Source: Streptomyces sp. CCM_MD2014 (GTDB lineage: Bacteria > Actinomycetota > Actinomycetes > Streptomycetales > Streptomycetaceae). From it: 64,000 nucleotides of DNA. The stretch lies in assembly GCF_000772045.1 (NCBI RefSeq), contig NZ_CP009754.1:6138001-6202000 (forward strand), in the 5' to 3' direction. This document shows positions 16,202 through 27,420 of the stretch, in pieces. The first letter of the stretch is position 1. Each line of letters opens with the position of its first letter. The position numbers and the translations under genes were made by a program. Below the pieces are notes generated by a model. The model did no database searches and was not told the origin of the DNA. It saw only the letters and a program-made list of their open reading frames with translations.

Positions 16202-17422
16202 CTACGCGCGTCCGGCCGACGTCGCCACGGACAAATCCGCCCGGCATGTGTCGTCCTCGTCGGCGCAGGCGACCGTGCGGTATGCGCCAACGCCGATCCC
16301 CGCGAAGTTCCGCAGGCTGTCCGTACCGGGCACGAAGTAACCGCTGTGTCCCCGGGCGTCCCGCGCGGACAGCACCCGCGCCCCGAAGGCCGCGGAGACC
16401 GGGTCGGCGCCGTGTCCGAGGCCGCCGACCTCCAGGTACGGCACGTCCTGGATCCAGTCGTCGGCGTCCCGCATCGCCCACACGCGGGCGGAGGTGCCGA
16501 GACGGGAGGCGGTCTCGGCACGCATGCCGGGGCTGCCGGCCACCGCTATGTCGGTCACCCGGCCGGGCAGCGTGTCGGCGGCCAGGCCGCACACCACCGA
16601 GCCGTAGCTGTGGCAGAAGAGGGAGACGGGGGCCTTGCCGGGCAGCGCCCGCAGCAGCGCGTTCAGCCGTACGGCCCCGTGTTCGGCCCGGTTCGCCGTG
16701 GCCGCCTCCATGCCGAGGCCGCTGGGGGAGGTGTAGTCGGCCCAGGCGATGACGGCCGTGCCGGTGCCGGGGCCGGCCGCGCGCTCGGCCGCGTACAGCG
16801 ACTTGGCCATGCCGACGGGCGCCGAGTACTTCTTGCGGTCGGTGCGCTGGAAGGTGAGCAGTTCGGTGTCCACGCCGGGTACGACGACGGACACGCGGTC
16901 GGCGCGGTTCAGGTCGCCGAAGACCTCGGCGACCCTGCCCGAGCCCGCCGGGTCGAAGGCGAGGATGCGCCGGCCGGGGTCGAGCAGCGACTCGTAGTTG
17001 CGCATCCGCCGGGCCGCCTCGCGCTGCCCGGCCGGGGACAGGCGTTTGTCGTGCATGCGCGCGCGCTCCACCGACCGGGCCTCCCGCAGCGCGGAGCGGT
17101 TGGCGACGTAGCGCAACTGGACGGGGGCACCGTTCATGTTGCCGACGGCCAGGGGATACCGGTGGGCCAGGACCGTGCGCTGCCATGCGGTGAGCGAGGC
17201 GAAGAAGCGGGCCAGCCGGGCGGGCTTCGCCTGTGCGTCGGGCAGTCGCCGTCCGTCGATCCGGCCGTGCTCCCAGGCCGAGACCGACGCCTCGAGGGCG
17301 GTGGGGCCCCGCTGGTCGCGCAGGGCGGTCCAGCCGGTGGTCGCCAGCATCACGAACACCACGGCCAGGGCGAGCAGGACGCGCCAGACGTTGAGCTGCG
17401 GGGAGGTGTCGAAGGAAGTCAC
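16202..17422 (-). CDS. Alpha/beta hydrolase (DUF1023 family), membrane-anchored or exported
   Basis: 406 residues. A single hydrophobic segment at residues 13-33 acts as a signal anchor or signal peptide. The C-terminal half is the DUF1023 alpha/beta-hydrolase domain: VSVVVPGVDTELLTF strand, then the nucleophile elbow FCHSYGSVV, then AVAGSPGM and a late GHSGYFVPGTDSL. Members are lipase/esterase-like proteins common in actinobacteria; the substrate is unknown. The start is GTG 17422. Confidence 0.83.
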   Translation of the reverse strand: MTSFDTSPQLNVWRVLLALAVVFVMLATTGWTALRDQRGPTALEASVSAWEHGRIDGRRLPDAQAKPARLARFFASLTAWQRTVLAHRYPLAVGNMNGAPVQLRYVANRSALREARSVERARMHDKRLSPAGQREAARRMRNYESLLDPGRRILAFDPAGSGRVAEVFGDLNRADRVSVVVPGVDTELLTFQRTDRKKYSAPVGMAKSLYAAERAAGPGTGTAVIAWADYTSPSGLGMEAATANRAEHGAVRLNALLRALPGKAPVSLFCHSYGSVVCGLAADTLPGRVTDIAVAGSPGMRAETASRLGTSARVWAMRDADDWIQDVPYLEVGGLGHGADPVSAAFGARVLSARDARGHSGYFVPGTDSLRNFAGIGVGAYRTVACADEDDTCRADLSVATSAGRA

Positions 17423-17476
17423 TGGGAGGACACACTAGGAGAACGGGCCGGTCTCGCGTGAATCCAGTGACACGGA

Positions 17477-18160
17477 TCACGTTTCGGCGCGGCGCCAGTT
17501 CCCGGCGAGTGCGGGTGTCACCTGGTCGAGGTAAGCGGCCGTCAGGTCCCGCAGGGCCGCGAGGCCGGCGTCGTCGCGCGCCGACCAGATCCGCTCGGTG
17601 ACCCGCATCACGGCGCCGAAGACGGCCACGACCACGCGGGGGCGCGGGTCCCGGTCGATGTCCAGACCCTCGCGGCCGGCGATGACGCGGGCGATCTCCT
17701 CCTCGAGCTCCGTCGCACGGCGCAGATGGGCGGCGAGCAACGCGGGCGTCGACTCGATCACCCGGTAGAAGCGCATGTGCAGATCGAGCGGGACGAGCTG
17801 CTCGACGGCCTCGCCGATGGTGTTCCAGCTCTCCGCGAGGGCCAGTCGCAGCGCGTCCAGGGGTGCCTCCTCGGGCGGGCGCGCGTGCACGGCGTCGACG
17901 AAGCGGGACTCCGCGAGCCGTGACACGAAGAACGCCGCGTCCTCCTTGGAGGCGAAGTAGCGGAAGAAGGTGCGCTGGGAGACGTCGGCGGCCTCGGCGA
18001 TGTCGTCGACGGTCGTCTCCTCGTAACCGTGCTCGGTGAACAGTTCGAGCGCGGAGCGCAGCAGCAGGTCACGGGTGCGCTGTTTCTTGAGTTCGCGCAG
18101 GCCAGGGCGGGAGGCCGCGAGTGCGGTCTCCGGCGGCGCCGACGTGCCGGCCACCTTCAA
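17477..18160 (-). CDS. TetR family transcriptional regulator
   Basis: 227 residues with an N-terminal TetR helix-turn-helix (residues about 28-75: ALELFTEHGYEETTVDDIAE, then VSQRTFFRYFASKEDAAFF) and a ligand domain ending in a LxxAYLDQV helix. It is divergent from the DHA2-type MFS exporter at 18276 with a palindromic site between them, the usual layout for a drug-efflux repressor. Confidence 0.9.
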   Translation of the reverse strand: MKVAGTSAPPETALAASRPGLRELKKQRTRDLLLRSALELFTEHGYEETTVDDIAEAADVSQRTFFRYFASKEDAAFFVSRLAESRFVDAVHARPPEEAPLDALRLALAESWNTIGEAVEQLVPLDLHMRFYRVIESTPALLAAHLRRATELEEEIARVIAGREGLDIDRDPRPRVVVAVFGAVMRVTERIWSARDDAGLAALRDLTAAYLDQVTPALAGNWRRAET

Positions 18161-18213
18161 AAGTCGTCTCCTTCGTACGGTTTCCCCAGTTCAGGCTATA
18201 TGGGGGATGTCTT

Positions 18214-18226
18214 GTCAGTTACTGAC
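18214..18226. promoter_or_regulatory. Candidate TetR operator
   Basis: GTCAGT-T-ACTGAC is a perfect inverted repeat with a one-base centre, in the 115-bp gap between the divergent tetR-family and MFS genes and just upstream of the MFS promoter. Further partial GTCA/TGTCA copies follow at 18240-18261. Confidence 0.55.
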
Positions 18227-18238
18227 TCGTGAATTGGT

Positions 18239-18268
18239 TTGTCAACTGTCAGCGGCTGTCATTAGCCT
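18239..18268 (+). promoter_or_regulatory. Promoter of the MFS exporter gene (leaderless)
   Basis: TTGTCA (18239-18244) and TAGCCT (18263-18268) are spaced by 18 bases; seven bases after the -10 box is ATG 18276, so transcription should begin at the start codon. Confidence 0.65.
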
Positions 18269-18275
18269 CATCCGT

Positions 18276-19886
18276 ATGACTAGTCAGACCACCATCGACA
18301 AGCCGGGACCGGGTGACGGCACCCCGGCGGGTTCGGCGCCCGCCAAGGGATGGCGCGGCCATCCCTGGGTCACTCTCGTCACCGTCGCGGTCGGGGTCAT
18401 GATGGTGGCCCTGGACGGCACCATCGTGGCGATCGCCAACCCGGCCATCCAGGACGACCTGGACGCCAGCCTCGCGGACGTCCAGTGGATCACCAACGCC
18501 TACTTCCTGGCCCTCGCGGTCGCCCTGATCACCGCGGGCAAGCTCGGTGACCGCTTCGGCCACCGGCAGACCTTCCTCATCGGCGTGGCGGGCTTCGCGC
18601 TCTCCTCCGGCGCCATCGGGCTGTCCGGCAGCATCGCCGCGGTCATCGTCTTCCGCGTCTTCCAGGGCCTGTTCGGCGCGCTGTTGATGCCGGCCGCGCT
18701 CGGTCTGCTGCGGGCCACCTTCCCGGCCGAGAAGCTCAACATGGCCATCGGCATCTGGGGCATGGTCATCGGCGCCTCCACCGCGGGCGGCCCGATCCTC
18801 GGCGGCGTGCTGGTCGAGCACGTCAACTGGCAGTCCGTGTTCTTCATCAACGTGCCGGTGGGCGTCGTCGCCGTCGTGCTCGGCGTCATGATCCTGCTGG
18901 ACCACCGGGCCGAGAACGCGCCGCGCTCCTTCGACGTCGTCGGCATCGTGCTGCTGTCGGCCTCGATGTTCGCCCTCGTCTGGGCGCTGATCAAGGCTCC
19001 CGAGTGGGGCTGGGGCTCAGGCGAGACCTGGCTGTACATCGGCGGGTCGGTGGTGGGCTTCGCCCTGTTCTCCGTCTGGGAGACCAAGGTGAAGGAGCCG
19101 CTGATCCCGCTGGCGATGTTCCGCTCGGTGCCGTTGTCGGCCGGTGTGGTCCTGATGGTCCTGATGGCCATCGCCTTCATGGGCGGCCTGTTCTTCGTCA
19201 CCTTCTACCTGCAGAACGTCCACGGCATGAGCCCGGTCGACGCCGGCCTGCACCTGCTGCCGCTCACCGGCATGATGATCGTCGCCTCGCCGCTGGCCGG
19301 CGCGATGATCACCAAGGTCGGCCCGCGCATCCCGCTGGCCGGCGGCATGGTGTGCACCGCGGTCGCCATGTTCGGCATCTCGACGCTGGAGACGGACACC
19401 GGCAGCGGCCTCATGTCCCTCTGGTTCGCCCTCCTCGGCCTCGGCCTCGCGCCCGTCATGGTCGGCGCCACGGAGGTCATCGTCGGCAACGCGCCGATGG
19501 AGCTCTCGGGCGTGGCCGGAGGTCTCCAGCAGGCGGCGATGCAGATCGGCGGCAGCCTCGGGACGGCCGTGCTGGGCGCCGTGATGGCCTCCAAGGTCGA
19601 CAACGACCTGGCCGGCAACTGGGCGGACGCGGGGCTCCCCGAGCTGACGCCGGAACAGGCGCACCAGGCCTCCGAGGCGGTCCGGGTCGGTGTCCCGCCG
19701 GTGCCGCCGGGCACCCCCGCCGAGGTCGCCGGGAAGATCACCGACGTCGCCCACGACACCTTCATCTCCGGCATGAGCCTGGCCTCGCTGGTCGCCGCCG
19801 GGGTCGCGGTCGTGGCCGTGTTCGTCGCCTTCCTCACCAAGCGCGGTGAGAACGCGGAGGCGGGCGCGGGCGTCGGCCACATCTGA
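18276..19886 (+). CDS. MFS transporter, DHA2 family (EmrB/QacA-type drug exporter)
   Basis: 536 residues with about 14 transmembrane segments. Motif C-like GMVIGASTAGGPILGG and motif A GKLGDRFGHRQTF mark proton-driven drug antiporters, and VALDGTIVAIANPAIQDDL in the first helix (motif D1) is typical of the 14-TMS DHA2 group. The divergent TetR protein is the likely repressor. Substrate unknown, probably a lipophilic or antibiotic-like compound. The short ATG start is supported by the promoter position; upstream in-frame codons lie inside the regulatory region. Confidence 0.9.
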   Translation: MTSQTTIDKPGPGDGTPAGSAPAKGWRGHPWVTLVTVAVGVMMVALDGTIVAIANPAIQDDLDASLADVQWITNAYFLALAVALITAGKLGDRFGHRQTFLIGVAGFALSSGAIGLSGSIAAVIVFRVFQGLFGALLMPAALGLLRATFPAEKLNMAIGIWGMVIGASTAGGPILGGVLVEHVNWQSVFFINVPVGVVAVVLGVMILLDHRAENAPRSFDVVGIVLLSASMFALVWALIKAPEWGWGSGETWLYIGGSVVGFALFSVWETKVKEPLIPLAMFRSVPLSAGVVLMVLMAIAFMGGLFFVTFYLQNVHGMSPVDAGLHLLPLTGMMIVASPLAGAMITKVGPRIPLAGGMVCTAVAMFGISTLETDTGSGLMSLWFALLGLGLAPVMVGATEVIVGNAPMELSGVAGGLQQAAMQIGGSLGTAVLGAVMASKVDNDLAGNWADAGLPELTPEQAHQASEAVRVGVPPVPPGTPAEVAGKITDVAHDTFISGMSLASLVAAGVAVVAVFVAFLTKRGENAEAGAGVGHI

Positions 19887-19911
19887 CCCCCGCCCTCCGG
19901 CTGCCCACTGC

Positions 19912-19950
19912 GGCCCTGTCACCCGGTTCGTCCATCAGGGTGACAGGGCC
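19912..19950 (+). terminator. Hairpin terminator after the MFS gene
   Basis: Perfect 13-bp inverted repeat (GGCCCTGTCACCC / GGGTGACAGGGCC) with a 13-base loop, 26 bases after the MFS stop codon. Confidence 0.75.
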
Positions 19951-20304
19951 CGCGAACCCTCCCCCGGGCCGGGCGCCGCAGGTCACAGTGGGTCACGTCC
20001 TCCGCAGGGCACGGAGGGCGCGAGGCTGCGGCGCGCTGCCGGAGGGGGGCGGCGCGCAGGCAGCACGTTCGAAGGCGGCCCGAATCGCAGTGAAGCACGC
20101 ATGACAGGCCGCACGGGGGTACCCGAACCTCACGAGAAGTTCAGGGAATTGTCGGTGGCGAGCTTCGGACGGGGATCGCGCAGGCACCCCCGCTCACGTG
20201 GCCGGACGTGGTCACGGACCGGGCCGGAGCGCGCGACGCTCACCGGGCCCGACCCGCCACCGGTCCCAGCCGCGACGCGGCATCACCCGTCGCCCGGGTG
20301 TTCC
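19951..20304. other. Convergent intergenic region without a supported gene
   Basis: About 350 bases between the terminators of the MFS gene and aceE. Short open frames exist on both strands, the best being 19993-20187 (minus, 64 residues with three Cys), but none has a good ribosome site or recognisable family. I see nothing else. Confidence 0.5.
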
Positions 20305-20331
20305 CACCCCCGCCCGTGACGGGCGGGGGTG
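20305..20331 (-). terminator. Hairpin terminator after aceE
   Basis: Perfect 12-bp stem (CACCCCCGCCCG / CGGGCGGGGGTG) closed by a three-base loop, 24 bases past the aceE stop. Confidence 0.75.
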
Positions 20332-20354
20332 AGCCGCGTCGGCCGCCGGCCGCC

Positions 20355-23111
<2,757 letters not shown>

Positions 23112-23547
23112 GCTGTTCCTTCGCTGTCAGAGGGCCGTTTTTCCGGGTGACTTCCCGGGTGTCCTTCCCGGGCGCCGTTTCGCGTGCCATTTCGGGTGTC
23201 TGCGCCTGTTCCCCCGCTGGTTCCCCATCGTGTACCTCGCGGGAGCGATCGTCATCTGTACCGTGGGGTAACCGGTTCTCCCGTGAGGATCGGGGGCACG
23301 TTCATTCGAGTCTCGTACCCACACATGGTTCCCAAATACGCAAACGGGGCAGATAGGTGTGGTGTACGTCACCTTCGGGCTGGACGGCATGGCTGGGGTT
23401 GCGGCGACACGGCCGGGATCGTCACCGTTTCGGCGGTCCCAGACGCCGGGTACTTGCGCGATCCGCCCCGCCCGTGTGGACTACGGCCAAGCTTCGCGCA
23501 CGCGCGAGGCCCAAGACATCTACCGAAACATGATCAGGAGGCAACCC
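23112..23547. other. Divergent intergenic region aceE / DUF3052
   Basis: 436 bases holding the divergent promoters. GTACCGTGGGGTAAC at about 23260-23275 resembles the TACCGT -10 boxes seen elsewhere in the window. No clear long inverted repeat is seen. An in-frame extension of DUF3052 back to 23359 reads as non-conserved sequence and I do not count it as coding. Confidence 0.4.
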
Positions 23548-23985
23548 GTGAGCGCGACCGCGGACCACGCGGAGGAGCGGACGAACCCTGCCGCCAGGCT
23601 GGGTTTCCAGCCCGGGCAGGTGGTCCAGGAGATCGGCTACGACGACGACGTCGACCAGGAGCTCCGCGAGGCCATTGAGAGCGCCGTCGAGGGCGAGCTG
23701 GTGGACGAGGACTACGAGGACGTGGCCGATGCCGTCGTGCTGTGGTTCCGTGACGACGACGGCGACCTGACGGATGCGCTGGTGGATGCCACCACGTACA
23801 TCGAAGAGGGCGGGTCGATCCTCCTTCTCACGCCGAAGACCGGCCGTGACGGATACGTCGAGGCCAGTGACATCTCGGAGGCCTCCACGACCGCCGGACT
23901 GACGGCGTCCAAGAGCGTCAGCGTCGGCAAGGACTGGAGCGGCAGCCGGCTGGCGACGCCCAAGGCCGCCAAGTCCAAGCGGTAG
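23548..23985 (+). CDS. DUF3052 domain-containing protein
   Basis: 145 residues, acidic, soluble. The core AARLGFQPGQVVQEIGYDDD, then VVLWFRDDDGDLTDALVDA and GSILLLTPKTGRDGYVEASD, is the DUF3052 family of actinobacteria; biochemical role unknown to me. The tail is Lys-rich (TPKAAKSKR). GTG 23548 has a perfect AGGAGG seven bases upstream, so longer starts are rejected. Divergent from aceE. Confidence 0.88.
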   Translation: MSATADHAEERTNPAARLGFQPGQVVQEIGYDDDVDQELREAIESAVEGELVDEDYEDVADAVVLWFRDDDGDLTDALVDATTYIEEGGSILLLTPKTGRDGYVEASDISEASTTAGLTASKSVSVGKDWSGSRLATPKAAKSKR

Positions 23986-24015
23986 CCGCGAGGCTCCGCG
24001 ACGAGACGAACCGGA

Positions 24016-24057
24016 CCGCGGACGGGCCGGCAGCGACCGCTGTCGGCCCGTCCGCGG
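24016..24057 (+). terminator. Hairpin terminator after the DUF3052 gene
   Basis: Perfect 14-bp stem (CCGCGGACGGGCCG / CGGCCCGTCCGCGG) with a 14-base loop that can form a second small stem. Confidence 0.75.
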
Positions 24058-24148
24058 GACCGCGACCGTCCCTGCGTAGGGTGTTCCCAGCGAATCACCC
24101 ACGGAGATCTTCCTGCGGGGGTCTCTCGACGGAAGGGACGAACGGGAC

Positions 24149-24607
24149 ATGGCGATCCAGGTCGGCGACAAGGCCCCCGACTTCGAACTCAAGGACAACC
24201 ACGGCGCGACCGTCCGGCTGTCCGAGTTCCGCGGCCGCAAGAACGTGGTGCTGCTCTTCTACCCCTTCGCCTTCACCGGTGTGTGCACGGGCGAGCTGTG
24301 CGAGGTCCGCGACAACCTGCCGCAGTTCTCCGACCGGGACACCCAGGTGCTCGCCGTCTCCAACGACTCCATCCACACCCTGCGGGTCTTCGCCGAGCAG
24401 GAGGGACTGGAGTACCCGCTGCTCTCCGACTTCTGGCCGCACGGCAACGTCTCGCGCGCCTACGGCGTCTTCGACGAGGACAAGGGCTGCGCCGTCCGCG
24501 GCACCTTCATCATCGACCAGGAGGGCGTCGTGCGCTGGACCGTGGTCAACGGCCTGCCGGACGCCCGGGACCTGAGCGAGTACGTGAAGGCGCTCGACAA
24601 CCTGTGA
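24149..24607 (+). CDS. AhpE-like thioredoxin-fold peroxiredoxin
   Basis: 152 residues. Reduces peroxides using a peroxidatic cysteine, here Cys46 in AFTGVCTGELC (PxxxTxxC-type motif); Cys51 follows closely and could act as a resolving residue. The block YPLLSDFWPHGNVSRAYGVF and the late RGTFIIDQEGVVRWTVVN closely follow the AhpE subfamily described from Mycobacterium tuberculosis. ATG 24149 follows an AAGGGACGAACGGGAC leader. It lies between DUF3052 and the ter genes, each with its own transcription signals. Confidence 0.92.
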   Translation: MAIQVGDKAPDFELKDNHGATVRLSEFRGRKNVVLLFYPFAFTGVCTGELCEVRDNLPQFSDRDTQVLAVSNDSIHTLRVFAEQEGLEYPLLSDFWPHGNVSRAYGVFDEDKGCAVRGTFIIDQEGVVRWTVVNGLPDARDLSEYVKALDNL

Positions 24608-24688
24608 GCGGCGCCCGGTGCCGACGCCGGGTGCCGGGCCCGCGTGCCGACACCACGTGATTTGTCGGCTCCGGGGACTGCGGGGGGC

Positions 24689-24716
24689 GGGAACCCGTCA
24701 CTAGGATCGACTCGTT
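24689..24716 (+). promoter_or_regulatory. Possible stress-sigma promoter of the first terD gene
   Basis: GGGAAC (24689-24694), 18 bases, then CGTT (24713-24716) resembles the sigma-R/ECF pattern (GGAAT-N18-GTT), with one mismatch in the -35 half. An overlapping TAGGAT (24703-24708) matches the usual Streptomyces -10 box but has a poor -35. Either or both may drive terD. Confidence 0.45.
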
Positions 24717-24772
24717 GATCCGATATCCACGCACTACGGGGCACCCCGCCCCTGGACACCAATGGAGGACTC

Positions 24773-25348
24773 GTGGGAGTCAGCCTCAGCAAGGGCGGCA
24801 ACGTATCGCTGACCAAGGAGGCCCCCGGCCTGACCGCGGTCATCGTCGGTCTGGGGTGGGACATCCGCACCACGACCGGCACCGACTTCGACCTCGACGC
24901 CAGCGCGCTGCTGCTGAACAGCGCCGGCAAGGTCGCCAGCGACGCGCACTTCATCTTCTTCAACAACCTGAAGAGCCCGGACGGCTCGGTCGAGCACACC
25001 GGTGACAACCTCACCGGTGAGGGCGAGGGCGACGACGAGCAGATCAAGATCAACCTGGCCGGCGTTCCCGCCGACGTCGAGAAGATCGTCTTCCCGGTCT
25101 CGATCTACGACGCCGAGAACCGCCAGCAGTCCTTCGGCCAGGTCCGCAACGCGTTCATCCGCGTCGTCAACCAGGCGGGCGAGACCGAGATCGCCCGCTA
25201 CGACCTGAGCGAGGACGCCTCCACGGAGACCGCCATGGTCTTCGGCGAGCTGTACCGGCACGGTGCGGAGTGGAAGTTCCGCGCCATCGGCCAGGGCTAC
25301 GCCTCCGGGCTGCGCGGCATCGCGCAGGACTTCGGCGTGAACGTCTGA
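24773..25348 (+). CDS. terD: TerD family stress protein (copy 1)
   Basis: 191 residues, full-length TerD fold. Diagnostic acidic Ca2+-binding sites are present: FDLDASALLLNS and the NLTGEGEGDDEQ loop, followed by FVRN-type AFIRVVNQ and the C-terminal EWKFRAIGQGYASGLRGI. TerD proteins are soluble Ca2+-binding proteins of the tellurite/phage/colicin resistance (Ter) system. GTG 24773 has GGAGG six bases upstream. Copy 2 follows 153 bases downstream; the two are clearly paralogous. Confidence 0.93.
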   Translation: MGVSLSKGGNVSLTKEAPGLTAVIVGLGWDIRTTTGTDFDLDASALLLNSAGKVASDAHFIFFNNLKSPDGSVEHTGDNLTGEGEGDDEQIKINLAGVPADVEKIVFPVSIYDAENRQQSFGQVRNAFIRVVNQAGETEIARYDLSEDASTETAMVFGELYRHGAEWKFRAIGQGYASGLRGIAQDFGVNV

Positions 25349-25421
25349 GTGACTGAGCGTCCGAGCGACTGAACGGCCGGGACGACGGCCTCGATCGTCC
25401 GGCGAGGCCACGGTCTCGACA

Positions 25422-25458
25422 CGTCCGGCGCCGCACGGTTTACGTGCGGCGCCGGACG
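25422..25458 (+). terminator. Strong hairpin between the two terD genes
   Basis: Perfect 16-bp stem (CGTCCGGCGCCGCACG and its complement) with a five-base loop. It lies after terD copy 1 and before copy 2, so it may end or attenuate transcription and uncouple the levels of the two proteins. Confidence 0.75.
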
Positions 25459-25501
25459 CGCAGGAAACCCAAGAATCATCACCCGGGGAGGGACCATCAC
25501 C

Positions 25502-26077
25502 ATGGGCGTCACGCTTGCCAAGGGCGGCAACGTCTCCCTGTCCAAGGCCGCACCGAACCTCACACAGGTACTGGTCGGGCTCGGCTGGGACGCGCGTTCC
25601 ACCACCGGAGCACCCTTCGACCTCGACGCGAGCGCACTCGTGTGCAGCAGCGGCCGGGTGCTCGGCGACGAGTGGTTCGTCTTCTACAACCAGCTCAAGA
25701 GCCCCGACGGCTCGATCGAGCACACCGGGGACAACCTCACCGGCGAGGGCGACGGCGACGACGAGTCGCTGCTGGTCGACCTCTCCAAGGTCCCGGCCCA
25801 CTGCGACAAGATCGTCTTCCCGGTCTCGATCCACATGGCCGACGAGCGCGGCCAGACCTTCGGCCAGGTCAGCAACGCCTTCATCCGGGTCGTCAACCAG
25901 GCCGACGGTCAGGAGCTGGCCCGCTACGACCTCAGCGAGGACGCCTCCACGGAGACCGCGATGATCTTCGGCGAGCTCTACCGCTACCAGGGCGAGTGGA
26001 AGTTCCGTGCAGTGGGGCAGGGGTACGCGTCGGGACTTCGCGGCATCGCTCTAGACTTCGGAGTCAACGTTTCGTAA
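25502..26077 (+). CDS. terD: TerD family stress protein (copy 2)
   Basis: 191 residues with the same layout as copy 1: FDLDASALVCSS, NLTGEGDGDDES loop, AFIRVVNQADGQELARYDL, and EWKFRAVGQGYASGLRGIALDF. Ca2+-coordinating acidic residues are kept. ATG 25502 follows a GGGAGGG site. The next gene (DUF475/TerC-like) starts 50 bases later, so they are probably co-transcribed. The DNA of the two copies is most alike in their 3' halves. Confidence 0.93.
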   Translation: MGVTLAKGGNVSLSKAAPNLTQVLVGLGWDARSTTGAPFDLDASALVCSSGRVLGDEWFVFYNQLKSPDGSIEHTGDNLTGEGDGDDESLLVDLSKVPAHCDKIVFPVSIHMADERGQTFGQVSNAFIRVVNQADGQELARYDLSEDASTETAMIFGELYRYQGEWKFRAVGQGYASGLRGIALDFGVNVS

Positions 26078-26126
26078 AGCCGAGTACGGCGCGGGGGAGC
26101 CCCGTACACACACGATTGGGTAGCCA

Positions 26127-27269
26127 GTGCTTCTGAAAACCTTCGGCTGGTCGTTCGCGGTCACCGCGCTCGGCCTGGTCGCGGCGGTGTTCTACGGGGG
26201 GTGGACCGCCTTCGGCATCGTCGCGATCCTCTCCATCCTGGAGATCTCGCTGTCCTTCGACAACGCGGTGGTCAACGCCGGGATCCTGAAGAAGATGAAT
26301 GCCTTCTGGCAGAAGATCTTCCTCACCATCGGCATCCTCATCGCCGTGTTCGGCATGCGCCTGGTGTTCCCGGTCGTGATCGTGGCGATCAGCGCCCAGC
26401 TCGGACCGATCGAGGCCGTCGACCTCGCGCTCACCGACAAGGACCGCTATCAGGAGCTGGTGACGGACGCCCATCCGTCGATCGCCGCCTTCGGTGGCAT
26501 GTTCCTTCTGATGATCTTCCTCGACTTCATCTTCGAGGACCGGGACATCAAGTGGCTGGCCTGGCTGGAGCGTCCGCTGGCCAAGCTCGGCAAGGTCGAC
26601 ATGCTGTCGGTCTGCATCGCCCTGATCGTGCTGCTCGTCTCCGCGATCACCTTCGGCGCCCACGCCCACCAGCACGGCGGCGCCCATGCCGACAAGGCGG
26701 AGACGGTGCTGCTGGCGGGCATCGCGGGCCTGATCACTTACATGATCGTCGGTGGGCTCTCCGGCTACTTCGAGGACAAACTCGAAGAGGAGGAGGAACG
26801 CGAGCACGAGGCCGAGGAAGAGGCCGAGCGCACGGGCAAGCCCAAGTCGGCCGTCAAGCTGGCCGGCAAGGCCGCGTTCTTCATGTTCCTCTACCTCGAG
26901 GTCCTGGACGCGTCCTTCTCCTTCGACGGCGTGATCGGCGCCTTCGCCATCACCAACGACATCGTCCTGATGGCCCTCGGCCTCGGCATCGGCGCCATGT
27001 ACGTCCGGTCGCTCACGGTCTACCTGGTCCGCCAGGGCACCCTCGACGACTACGTCTACCTGGAGCACGGCGCCCACTACGCCATCGGCGCCCTCTCGAT
27101 CATCCTGCTGGTCACCATCCAGTACGAGATCCACGAGGTCATCACCGGCCTCGTCGGCGTCGCCCTCATCGCCTGGTCCTTCTGGTCCTCGGTGCGCCGC
27201 AACCGCGCACTGGCGGCGGCCGGAGGAGACGGCGACCAGGAGAAGGCGGAGGTCTCCTCCGGGGTGTGA
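26127..27269 (+). CDS. DUF475 / TerC-like integral membrane protein
   Basis: 380 residues with about nine membrane segments. Two intramembrane acidic repeats typical of the TerC superfamily are present: EISLSFDNAVVNA (Asp45) and LDASFSFDGVIGAF. A His-rich loop (FGAHAHQHGGAHADK) and a charged cytoplasmic coil (EEEEEREHEAEEEAERTG) lie between the halves. Related TerC proteins export Mn2+ or act in protein metalation at the membrane; the His-rich loop suits metal binding, but the transported ion is unproven. Start is GTG 26127. Confidence 0.87.
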   Translation: MLLKTFGWSFAVTALGLVAAVFYGGWTAFGIVAILSILEISLSFDNAVVNAGILKKMNAFWQKIFLTIGILIAVFGMRLVFPVVIVAISAQLGPIEAVDLALTDKDRYQELVTDAHPSIAAFGGMFLLMIFLDFIFEDRDIKWLAWLERPLAKLGKVDMLSVCIALIVLLVSAITFGAHAHQHGGAHADKAETVLLAGIAGLITYMIVGGLSGYFEDKLEEEEEREHEAEEEAERTGKPKSAVKLAGKAAFFMFLYLEVLDASFSFDGVIGAFAITNDIVLMALGLGIGAMYVRSLTVYLVRQGTLDDYVYLEHGAHYAIGALSIILLVTIQYEIHEVITGLVGVALIAWSFWSSVRRNRALAAAGGDGDQEKAEVSSGV

Positions 27270-27354
27270 AACCCCTGATTCCCGGGCCGGGGCGCGCCCC
27301 CGGTGCGCCCGTACCCCTGGTGTGAACCCGGCCCGGACGAGGAACGCTCTGAGC

Positions 27355-27391
27355 GGGGCGGCCGACGAGGACGACTCCTCGGGGCCGCCCC
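27355..27391 (+). terminator. Hairpin between DUF475 gene and TerA-like gene
   Basis: GGGGCGGCC...CGAGGA pairs with TCCTCG...GGCCGCCCC in a two-part stem with small internal mismatches and a four-base loop; a likely terminator or attenuator 86 bases after the DUF475 stop. Confidence 0.55.
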
Positions 27392-27420
27392 GTCGGCGGT
27401 GACGCGAAGGTGGGGCGGGA

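Noticed and set aside
19993..20187. 64-codon minus-strand frame between MFS gene and aceE
   Set aside because: No ribosome site, odd composition and no recognised family; left as unassigned intergenic DNA.
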